Assembly (NCBI GenBank): GCA_946184215.1
Contig: CAMHER010000133.1
Span: 1 to 5,599 of the forward strand
Direction of reading: 5' to 3'
DNA from: an uncultured Clostridia bacterium
Lineage (GTDB): Bacteria > Bacillota > Clostridia > Oscillospirales > Oscillospiraceae
DNA length: 5,599 nt
The translations under genes were made by a program, and so were the position numbers. Positions 1 to 5,516 of this stretch are shown one piece after another (position 1 is the first letter of the stretch; every line of letters begins with the position of its first letter). The notes under the pieces were generated by a model. That model saw nothing but the letters and a program-made list of their open reading frames with translations, made no database searches and was not told the origin of the DNA.

Positions 1-693
1 GAAGACCTTGAAGGAGTTGATCAGAGACAGGATCGTGACAAACAGCACGGTGGGCGAAAGATAGCGAAGCTTGATGGCAAAAAACTTATAGCTCTCGCTG
101 GCGCCCTCCACATCCGCCACCTCCAGCAGCTCCTTGGGGATGTTGGCCAGGCCTGCCATGAACAGGATCATAAAGTATCCCAGATTTTTCCACAGGAACA
201 GCATCACGACCACATAGATGTTCCAGTCGCTCTGCAGCCAGTCGATCTTAGCCGCGCCGAGCGCGCCGACCCATTCGTTGACCGAGCCGTTATAGCTGAA
301 CAGCACCTGCCAGATCAGCACCACCGAGGCCACAGGGACCATCATGGGGCTTAAGAAGAAGGTGCGGAAGGTAGACTTGCCGGGAATACGCGCCTCCAGC
401 ATCACGGCCAGCGCCAGGGACAGCACCACTGCCAACGGCACGGAGAGGGCGGAGAACAGCAGCGTGTTCTTTGCCGCCGTGAGAAAGGCCGAATTGCTGA
501 GGAGCTTTGTAAAATTATCCAGAAATACAAAGTTGCGCGCGCCCACCGAATCAATCAGCGAGTAGTACACCACCACACCGAAGGGCAAGATAAAGAATAC
601 CCCGACGCCCAGCAGACTGGGTGAAAGGAAGCACAGGCTCGCAGCCAGGTCCCGCAGCTTGTTATTTCGTTGTTCGGAACGTCTGTCCTTCAT
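1..693 (-). CDS. Carbohydrate ABC transporter permease, MalF/UgpA/LplB type (3' end outside window)
   Basis: Membrane subunit of a binding-protein-dependent importer; it would form half of the channel and contact the ATPase. The 231 visible residues begin MKDRRSEQRNNK. They show a short cytoplasmic N-terminus and hydrophobic segments at about residues 16-45, 71-99, 110-134 and 158-182, with a fifth starting near 211. An EAA loop lies at 191-213: E191, A193 and G197, then I207 nine residues later, the spacing of the BPD_transp_1 family. The usual proline after I-x-L is arginine (R210). Family members are near 290-300 residues, so roughly 60-70 are missing beyond position 1. The gene follows the solute-binding lipoprotein gene on the same strand, the usual order SBP then permease. 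The start ATG has only a weak ribosome site (GGCGGG about 6 bases upstream) but a good promoter lies just above it. The family is certain; the substrate is unknown. Confidence 0.93.
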   Translation of the reverse strand, partial: MKDRRSEQRNNKLRDLAASLCFLSPSLLGVGVFFILPFGVVVYYSLIDSVGARNFVFLDNFTKLLSNSAFLTAAKNTLLFSALSVPLAVVLSLALAVMLEARIPGKSTFRTFFLSPMMVPVASVVLIWQVLFSYNGSVNEWVGALGAAKIDWLQSDWNIYVVVMLFLWKNLGYFMILFMAGLANIPKELLEVADVEGASESYKFFAIKLRYLSPTVLFVTILSLINSFKVF

Positions 694-729
694 AGTGTGC
701 CCGCCGTTTTCCCGTAATTTCAACTAAAT

Positions 730-758
730 ATTGTATCATATGCTTATCTTTACCGCAA
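730..758 (-). promoter_or_regulatory. Sigma-A-type promoter for the permease gene
   Basis: On the minus strand, TTGCGG (758-753) is followed after exactly 17 bp by TACAAT (735-730), with TG one base before it, making an extended -10 (TGATACAAT). Transcription would start near 723, giving a leader of about 30 bases before the ATG at 693. The -35 matches the consensus at only three positions, but the extended -10 compensates. The -35 lies inside a 10-bp repeat, TTGCGGTAAA, that occurs again 34 bp upstream, which suggests regulation. Placement between the two importer genes implies the permease can be transcribed separately from the binding protein. Confidence 0.6.
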
Positions 759-792
759 GTATTTGATGAAAGAAAGCCTCCGTTTACCGCAA
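749..792. repeat. Exact 10-bp direct repeat TTTACCGCAA, two copies
   Basis: TTTACCGCAA occurs at 749-758 and again at 783-792, 34 bp apart start to start, a little over three helical turns. The first copy covers the -35 of the permease promoter; the second is upstream of it. This spacing suits a regulator bound at two sites or as a looped dimer. No known operator was recognised, and one chance repeat of this length in a short AT-rich gap cannot be excluded. Confidence 0.45.
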
Positions 793-815
793 AAAGAACG
801 TCCTGGCAGTCCAAA

Positions 816-839
816 CGGCGGAGAGAAAGCTCTCCGCCG
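816..839 (-). terminator. GC-rich hairpin after the lipoprotein gene, probable weak or partial terminator
   Basis: A perfect 10-bp stem, CGGCGGAGAG paired with CTCTCCGCCG, closes a 4-base loop. In the minus direction it begins 17 bases after the TGA of the solute-binding protein gene. The tail after the stem is only TTTGGACTG, so the U-tract is poor. It may terminate part of the transcripts or protect the 3' end of the upstream mRNA. Such a hairpin between an SBP gene and its permease gene commonly makes the binding protein more abundant than the membrane subunits. Confidence 0.55.
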
Positions 840-856
840 CGGATGATCAGGGGTTT

Positions 857-3298
857 TCAGCGCTGTTCGTTGACGTAGATGCTCAGCTTGCCCTGGACCA
901 GCTTCGCCACCTCATCGGCGCTCTTCTGGCCGGAGAAGAAGGCATCGGTCTGCTCGCTGATGATATCGAGCACCGCCGTGTTCTGGCTGTAAAGCCTGGT
1001 GGTCGTGTTGATGACCTCCATGATCTTGTCGGCCTGCTCCTGCGTCAGCGCGTAGATCTCCATGGGTTCGTCCATGCCTTCCATCCAGAAGCCGCCGCGG
1101 GAAACGGGGATGCGCTCGCCGGTGTCGGGATCGAGACGGTAGTTGCCGTTCTCATCCTTTTCATACTCAACGGTCATGGCCTCCTTCAGCCGCTTTTCCA
1201 GCTGATTGCGGTTGGCCGGGAAGCCCCAGTAGTAATCTCCGTTCTCCGCCGCCTTTTCGGTCATAAAGCTGCGCAGGAACTGCCAGGCGGCCTCCTTGTC
1301 GGCGCAGTTCGCACTCATGCCGTAGCCGGAGTTGATGTTCATATAGCTGCCCACGCCGGAAATGGTCGGGAAGCCGATGTAAGTCACATTGCCGCCGAAG
1401 ACGGCCTCATAGCGGGCGATGTCTTCAAAGCCGGACAGGTACATGCGCGTGAGCATCTGCTTGCCCTCGCGGATGCGCTGCTCGTCGCTTTCATATTCGT
1501 CCCAGTTGAAGTTCGCGCTGTCAAAGGCATTCGGGAAGAGTCTGGCGAACTCCAGAAGTCTGGCAAACTCGCCCTGGTCGAAACGGCAGCTGCCGGTGGT
1601 CCAGTCGATGTAGTAATCGGCATCCAGCGTCAGCACATCCCGCAGGATGTCGCCGCTGGTGGTAAACTGGTCAAGCACCGTGCAGCCCTGGGGCATGGTA
1701 TTGAGCGCCGCGACAAGGTCCTCCATGGTCCAGCCCGGCTTGTCGCCGACCACACTGGACGCGCCGGCCAGCGTAACGACATTGAAGGTCGATACGGTGG
1801 AGAAGAGCTTTCCCTCCACCTCCAGCGCCTGCAGCACGTTGGGCAGGAAGTCGTCGCGGCTGATCTCGCTGTCCTTTTCCATGAAAGGATAGAGATCCTC
1901 CAGCAGGCCCTTGGCGGCCAGCTGCTGATAGGGCAGGCCCTGCAGCGAGAGGATATCGGGCAGGTTGCCGGACATGATCTCGGTGGTCAGTTTGGTCAGG
2001 CCGGCTGTGTAGTCGTCCTCTGTATTATACTGCGAGTAATCAATGACATTGATGCGGATGTTGCTGCCGCGGTTGAAGCGGATGACCGCGTTCTGCAGAT
2101 TGTTGTCCGTCCACTGGCAGGCCAGCGTCAGCTCCTCCTTCTTGGGAACTTCGTCATAGGACTTCTTCTCAACGGTGACAAACTCGGTGGTCACGTTCTC
2201 CCACTTGGAATCCCAGGTGTTCGTCACGCCGAAGAACCTGCCGTCGGGCCGCACCGTGTAGCCGGAGAGATTCTGCTGCAGCACGTCCACGTTCAGCCAG
2301 TCGAAGAGCTTTTCGCTGCTCTCGTCCGCCAGCTTGTAGCCGTAGATGTTGATGCCGCTCTGATAGTACAGATCGTAATCGCCTCCGCCGGAGATAAAGT
2401 TGTAGGCGTTATCGGGGCAGCTCCAGGTCTGGCTGACGCGGCCGCTGTTCAGGTCGATGGCGGCGATTTTGAGCATGCCGCTCATATCCTCGCGGACGGT
2501 CAGGCACGGCGTGCCGTCGCGCAGGGTGAAGAGGCTGCCGGCATAGCCGTTCGTGTTGATCTCTCCGGTCTGCGCGCCGTCGGCGCCGTAAATGCGCACG
2601 CTGTTGTTCGCCGCTACCAGAACCTTCCCGTCAACATAGGCCAGTCCGCTGGGCCAGAACCAGTCCCCGTCCGAGGTGTTGATCGGGGAAAAGCTCTGCT
2701 CCACGCCGCTGGGGTCCATCGTGCGCAGATACCAGCTCTCCTCATAGTGGGAATAGTTCCAATAGTCCGGGCTTTCCTCGCTCATGCCCGCCGGCGCGTC
2801 ATTCCAGTTGTCCCAGACGTGATAGAGCGCGGCGAGGTTGCCGCTCGCGTCGGCCGTGAGCGCGCTGAGCTCGGCGCCTGTGCTGTGGCCCTCGATGGTC
2901 TCGGGCGTGAAGGGCTTGTAGCCTTCCAGCTTCGTCTGTTTCCCGTCGTAGGTCACAAAGGAAAGGCTCTCCGCGAGAATGTCAAACTGGCCCTCCCACT
3001 CCTGGACCTCGCCCTCCTCGGGCTCACGCTGGCCCACCACGTCCGACGAGGTGGCATAGAAGCCGCTGTCGGTAAAGGCCGTTACGCTCAGGGGCTTGTT
3101 GTCGTTGGCTTTTTTTTCAAAGGAAGAGACATACACGAACGTCGGTGTGCCGTCCTTGCCGCCCGTCTTGCCGCTTGCCCCGCTCTTGGCGTTCCCGCCC
3201 GGGGTGCCGGACGTGTCCTTGCCGCCGCAGGCCGCCAGGGAAAAGATCATCATCACGGCCAGTACGGAGGCAACGAGGGCGCGAAATGTTTTCTTCAT
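857..3298 (-). CDS. Lipoprotein: beta-propeller-like N-terminal region fused to a family 1 extracellular solute-binding protein
   Basis: Predicted membrane-anchored ligand-capturing subunit of the adjacent ABC importer; 813 residues, about twice the 400-450 usual for family 1 sugar-binding proteins. Residues 1-24 form a lipoprotein signal (MKKTF, hydrophobic stretch, lipobox LAAC with C24 as lipidated cysteine). A Gly/Ser/Lys linker covers 25-50. Residues 52-380 show repeated strand-like units with DG or SG turns (VDGKVLVAANNSVRIYG, DGTPCLTV, SGINIYGYKL, VRPDGRFFGVTN), read here as blades of a beta-propeller. Residues 386-813 match SBP_bac_1: a first strand with LTLACQW, YNTEDDYTAGLTKLTTEIMS, then GNLPDILSLQG, and later GYGMSANCADKEAAWQFLRSF. 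The frame is open up to 3421, but ATG 3298 is chosen because GGAGGAA lies six bases upstream and the signal peptide begins there. The substrate is not identifiable; a carbohydrate is likely. The propeller assignment is by eye. Confidence 0.92.
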   Translation of the reverse strand: MKKTFRALVASVLAVMMIFSLAACGGKDTSGTPGGNAKSGASGKTGGKDGTPTFVYVSSFEKKANDNKPLSVTAFTDSGFYATSSDVVGQREPEEGEVQEWEGQFDILAESLSFVTYDGKQTKLEGYKPFTPETIEGHSTGAELSALTADASGNLAALYHVWDNWNDAPAGMSEESPDYWNYSHYEESWYLRTMDPSGVEQSFSPINTSDGDWFWPSGLAYVDGKVLVAANNSVRIYGADGAQTGEINTNGYAGSLFTLRDGTPCLTVREDMSGMLKIAAIDLNSGRVSQTWSCPDNAYNFISGGGDYDLYYQSGINIYGYKLADESSEKLFDWLNVDVLQQNLSGYTVRPDGRFFGVTNTWDSKWENVTTEFVTVEKKSYDEVPKKEELTLACQWTDNNLQNAVIRFNRGSNIRINVIDYSQYNTEDDYTAGLTKLTTEIMSGNLPDILSLQGLPYQQLAAKGLLEDLYPFMEKDSEISRDDFLPNVLQALEVEGKLFSTVSTFNVVTLAGASSVVGDKPGWTMEDLVAALNTMPQGCTVLDQFTTSGDILRDVLTLDADYYIDWTTGSCRFDQGEFARLLEFARLFPNAFDSANFNWDEYESDEQRIREGKQMLTRMYLSGFEDIARYEAVFGGNVTYIGFPTISGVGSYMNINSGYGMSANCADKEAAWQFLRSFMTEKAAENGDYYWGFPANRNQLEKRLKEAMTVEYEKDENGNYRLDPDTGERIPVSRGGFWMEGMDEPMEIYALTQEQADKIMEVINTTTRLYSQNTAVLDIISEQTDAFFSGQKSADEVAKLVQGKLSIYVNEQR

Positions 3299-3302
3299 GA
3301 TA

Positions 3303-3309
3303 TTCCTCC
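3303..3309 (-). promoter_or_regulatory. Ribosome binding site GGAGGAA of the lipoprotein gene
   Basis: GGAGGAA on the minus strand sits four to five bases before ATG 3298. It decides the start: the 41 extra in-frame codons up to 3421 would run through the promoter region and place a basic, non-signal sequence ahead of the lipoprotein signal. Confidence 0.85.
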
Positions 3310-3334
3310 AAAATTTTGTCTTTCGGGTAAGGAG

Positions 3335-3354
3335 CAGGGAAACCCTCTTCCCTG
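3335..3354 (-). other. Hairpin at the predicted 5' end of the lipoprotein mRNA
   Basis: A 7-bp perfect stem, CAGGGAA with TTCCCTG, encloses a 6-base loop. In the minus transcript it starts about three bases after the predicted start point (near 3357) and ends 25 bases before the ribosome site, so it would not hide GGAGG. A 5'-terminal stem-loop of this kind often slows mRNA decay. It is not followed by a U-tract and is unlikely to be a terminator. Confidence 0.4.
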
Positions 3355-3363
3355 TTCGAATGA

Positions 3364-3392
3364 ATTGTAACACATCACGCCCGCTGTGTCTC
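3364..3392 (-). promoter_or_regulatory. Promoter of the lipoprotein (importer) gene
   Basis: GAGACA (3392-3387, four of six consensus bases), a 17-bp spacer and TACAAT (3369-3364) with TG one base before it, giving the extended -10 TGTTACAAT. Transcription would begin near 3357, leaving a leader of about 59 bases. A pair of direct repeats abuts the -35 on its upstream side, which fits an activated promoter. Confidence 0.6.
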
Positions 3393-3406
3393 TTAAGCTT
3401 TCTTAA
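3391..3406. promoter_or_regulatory. Candidate response-regulator operator: TCTTAA direct repeats 10 bp apart
   Basis: TCTTAA occurs at 3391-3396 and 3401-3406. Read on the minus strand this is TTTAAG, four bases, CTTAAG. OmpR-family regulators bind as head-to-tail dimers to direct repeats about 10-11 bp apart; CiaR of streptococci recognises a similar pair of TTAAG-containing half sites with a five-base gap. The pair overlaps the outer edge of the -35 of the lipoprotein promoter and lies about 50-65 bp upstream of the predicted regulator transcript start. It could also be read as a short inverted repeat, TTAAG-CTTT-CTTAA. Binding by the neighbouring regulator is inferred. Confidence 0.4.
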
Positions 3407-3410
3407 ACGC

Positions 3411-3424
3411 GCAATTGGCAATTG
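3411..3424. repeat. Perfect tandem repeat GCAATTG x2
   Basis: Two adjoining 7-bp copies, GCAATTG at 3411-3417 and 3418-3424, each holding the palindrome CAATTG. The second copy overlaps the -35 of the regulator promoter (3422-3427). It begins five bases after the TCTTAA pair. It may be a second regulatory site; no known protein was recognised for it. Confidence 0.4.
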
Positions 3425-3449
3425 TTTACGGGCAAAAATGTGATATAAT
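3422..3449 (+). promoter_or_regulatory. Promoter of the two-component operon
   Basis: TTGTTT (3422-3427), a 16-bp spacer and a perfect TATAAT (3444-3449) preceded by TG and one base (TGATATAAT, an extended -10). Transcription would start near 3456, about 42 bases before the regulator ATG. The consensus extended -10 suggests appreciable basal expression. It diverges from the lipoprotein promoter, the two -35 boxes being about 30 bp apart. Confidence 0.7.
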
Positions 3450-3482
3450 GAATGAGCATCGCATGAATGGAAAAACAGTTTC

Positions 3483-3490
3483 GAGGTGAT
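3483..3490 (+). promoter_or_regulatory. Ribosome binding site GAGGTGAT of the response regulator
   Basis: GAGGTGAT matches the anti-Shine-Dalgarno and lies seven bases before ATG 3498. The in-frame GTG at 3486 is part of this site, so the regulator is best started at ATG 3498. Confidence 0.8.
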
Positions 3491-3497
3491 CGAAAAG

Positions 3498-4187
3498 ATG
3501 GCAACAAGATCCCATATTCTGATCGTGGATGACGACGCGGATATCCGCCAGGTGCTGCGGCTTCTGCTGCGGGACGACTACAACGTCACCGAGGCCGAGG
3601 ACGGCCCTGCCGCGATCCGTGCCGTAAAGGAAAATTCCGATATCGATCTTATTATTCTTGACGTGATGATGCCGGGCATGTCGGGTCTGGAGGCCTGCGA
3701 CGCTATCCGCGGCATCACGAACGCGCCCGTGCTGTTCCTCACGGCCAAGAGCGCGGAAAAGGACCGGATCAGCGCCTATCGCAGCGGCGGAGACGACTTT
3801 CTCTCCAAGCCCTTCTCCCACGATGAGCTGCTGGCCAAGGTCGGTTCGCTGCTGCGGCGATACAAGGAATACCGCGGCAAGCCGGAGGCGGCTCTGGCGG
3901 TGGAAAATCTGGAGATCGACTTTGCCACCCACAGCGTAAAGAGCTGCGGCACACCCGTGTCTCTGACGGATACGGAGTACGCGATCCTGGAATACCTGCT
4001 GCACAACCGCGGCTCCACCGTGACGACCCCTGTGCTCTATGAGGCCGTGTGGAAGGAGCGCTTCCTTCCCGGCTCCGGCAACACGGTGATGGTGCACGTG
4101 CTGAACCTGCGCCGCAAGATCGAAGAAAACCCCTCCAGTCCGAAGATCATCCGCACCGTCTGGGGAAAGGGATATCAGATTGATTAA
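3498..4187 (+). CDS. Two-component response regulator, OmpR/PhoB family
   Basis: Cytoplasmic transcription factor of 229 residues, the normal length of the family. The receiver domain (about 5-122) has the acidic pair D11-D12 in ILIVDDD, phospho-acceptor D55 in IILDVMMPGMSG, T82 in LFLTA and K104 in LSKPF, so all catalytic positions are present. A winged-helix Trans_reg_C domain covers about 132-229, with the transactivation loop before 195, the recognition helix near 195-209 (NTVMVHVLNLRRKIE) and the wing ending in RTVWGKGYQID. The start is ATG 3498 rather than the in-frame GTG 3486. The gene overlaps the downstream kinase gene by 8 bp, so the two are almost certainly cotranscribed and act as a pair. 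It diverges from the solute-binding lipoprotein gene, making that promoter and its own the likeliest targets. The ligand or stress sensed cannot be told. Confidence 0.96.
   Translation: MATRSHILIVDDDADIRQVLRLLLRDDYNVTEAEDGPAAIRAVKENSDIDLIILDVMMPGMSGLEACDAIRGITNAPVLFLTAKSAEKDRISAYRSGGDDFLSKPFSHDELLAKVGSLLRRYKEYRGKPEAALAVENLEIDFATHSVKSCGTPVSLTDTEYAILEYLLHNRGSTVTTPVLYEAVWKERFLPGSGNTVMVHVLNLRRKIEENPSSPKIIRTVWGKGYQID
4162..4170 (+). promoter_or_regulatory. Ribosome binding site for the kinase inside the regulator gene
   Basis: GGGGAAAGG, within the codons of the regulator's final wing (WGKG), lies nine bases before the TTG at 4180. It supports the TTG start; the first in-frame ATG (4222) has no comparable site upstream and would remove the basic N-terminus before the first membrane segment. 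Confidence 0.55.
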
Positions 4188-5511
4188 GCAGACGTTTGCA
4201 CGCGCAAGCCTGAATGCGAAGATGCTCTTCGCCGCTCTGCTTGCTCTGGCCCTTGCCGTGGGGGTGTTCTTTCTGGCCTACGGGGTCGGCAATTATTTTA
4301 TCGACAAGATCTACATGAGCAGCGACTCTGTCTCCGCCCGCAAGGCGCAGATCTACACGGATTTTAACGTCTTCGTGCGCCGGAACAATCTTGCCGGGAC
4401 AGACTCCGCCGCCATCGCAGGCTGGACGGCGAACCGGGAGAACGTGACCATCATTGTCGCGGGCCGGAACGGGCAGTACAGCGTCCGCCGCGGAGAACAG
4501 GCGCCGGTCAACAATCAGATCAGCGACCTGATCGAGATCGCCGGTATCTACGGCAAGCTCTATCCGATGCGCTTTTCCGACGGTGAATACCAGATCGCGA
4601 TCGGCGACAATTCCCAGGCCCACGAGAAGAATGTTTTCCTCATCGGCTCGCTGGTGCTGGCCTCTGTTGTCTTCATTGCGGTGATGTTCTTCTATATCCG
4701 CCGGATCACGGACAGGATCATTCTCCTGTCGGAGGAGGCCGTCGTCATCGGCAAAGGGGATCTGGACGCCGTCATTACCGCCGAGGGCGGAGACGAGATC
4801 TCTGTTCTCGCCGCGGAAATGGACAATATGCGCCGCGCCGTAATTGAGCGTATGGGCAACGAAAAACGCGCCTGGGAGGCCAACAGTGAGCTGATCACCG
4901 CGATTTCGCACGATATCCGCACCCCGATGACCAGTCTGATTGGCTATCTCGGCCTTCTGACCGAGGGCAGCGGAGACGCCGAGAGCCGCGAGCGCTTCGC
5001 CTCTCTCGCCTACTCCAAGGCGCTGGAGCTGAAGGATCTGACGGACGAGCTGTTCAAATACTTTCTCGTTTTCGGCCGAGCCGAGCTGGAGATGGAGCGT
5101 GAGCGATATGACGCGCGCCTGCTTCTTGAGCAGCTGATCGGCGAGGCCGCCTTTGAGCTGTCTGATTTTGGCTTCGAGATCCAGCAGATCGGCTTTGAGG
5201 GCGAATGTACGGTGGTGGCCGACCCGATGTATCTCAAGCGCGTGATGGACAATCTGGTCACAAATGCCAAAAAATATGCTGACAAGTCCAGCCCCATTGT
5301 GTTTCTCTCGGAGCTGTCGGGCGGACGCCTGAGCGTCTGCGTTTCAAACGTGGTGGCCAAAAACCTTGCGCGCGTGGAGAGCACGAAGATCGGTCTGCGC
5401 ACCTGCGCGAAGATCATGGAGGCCATGGGCGGCAGCTTTACGACCGAGGTCGACGAGCTCCATTACATGGCGGAGTTTTCTCTTCCTGTCGATATGGCCC
5501 AGAGCCAATAA
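4180..5511 (+). CDS. Membrane sensor histidine kinase with HAMP domain
   Basis: Sensor partner of the preceding regulator, 443 residues from a TTG start that overlaps the regulator stop by 8 bp. Transmembrane helix 1 spans about 15-37, an extracytoplasmic sensor of about 115 residues 38-152, helix 2 153-172, and HAMP 173-225 (GKGDLDAVI, then GGDEISVLAAEMDNM). The dimerisation/phosphoacceptor domain has H244 in AISHDIRTPM, with the TP and following IGYL typical of HisKA. In the ATPase domain the N box is MDNLVTNAKKY (356-366; N358, N362). A G2-like box ESTKIGLRTC (400-409) follows, then KIMEAMGGSF. No DxGxG G1 box is visible: the strand that should carry it reads LSVCVSNVV, and only about 33 residues separate N box and G2. 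I recall similar VESTxIGLxTC kinases in Clostridia, so this is probably a subfamily trait and not decay. The frame is intact. No sensor family was recognised. Confidence 0.94.
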   Translation: MIKQTFARASLNAKMLFAALLALALAVGVFFLAYGVGNYFIDKIYMSSDSVSARKAQIYTDFNVFVRRNNLAGTDSAAIAGWTANRENVTIIVAGRNGQYSVRRGEQAPVNNQISDLIEIAGIYGKLYPMRFSDGEYQIAIGDNSQAHEKNVFLIGSLVLASVVFIAVMFFYIRRITDRIILLSEEAVVIGKGDLDAVITAEGGDEISVLAAEMDNMRRAVIERMGNEKRAWEANSELITAISHDIRTPMTSLIGYLGLLTEGSGDAESRERFASLAYSKALELKDLTDELFKYFLVFGRAELEMERERYDARLLLEQLIGEAAFELSDFGFEIQQIGFEGECTVVADPMYLKRVMDNLVTNAKKYADKSSPIVFLSELSGGRLSVCVSNVVAKNLARVESTKIGLRTCAKIMEAMGGSFTTEVDELHYMAEFSLPVDMAQSQ

Positions 5512-5516
5512 TCCAT

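Noticed and set aside
344..565. Plus-strand 73-codon frame within the permease region
   Set aside because: It is opposite the EAA-containing permease frame, whose protein sequence is unmistakable.
2747..3370. Plus-strand open frame (207 codons) opposite the lipoprotein N-terminus
   Set aside because: It overlaps the signal peptide and the promoter of a clear gene, its product is A/R/G/V-rich without a domain, and there is no ribosome site.
3393..3406. TTAAG-CTTT-CTTAA as a small hairpin or terminator between the divergent genes
   Set aside because: Only five A/T-rich pairs and no T-tract; the direct-repeat reading fits the promoter context better.
3299..3421. In-frame upstream extension of the lipoprotein gene by 41 codons
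   Set aside because: It crosses the promoter, direct repeats and ribosome site, has no ribosome site of its own, and would bury the lipoprotein signal behind a basic leader.
3426..4097. Antisense open frame (223 codons) opposite the response regulator
   Set aside because: Low-complexity H/R/V-rich product without a recognisable fold; explained by the codon use of the regulator on the other strand.
4147..4911. Long antisense open frame (254 codons) opposite the kinase gene
   Set aside because: Its product is rich in D, H, V, G and R with no domain, and it lies wholly opposite a well-supported kinase; a GC-codon shadow.
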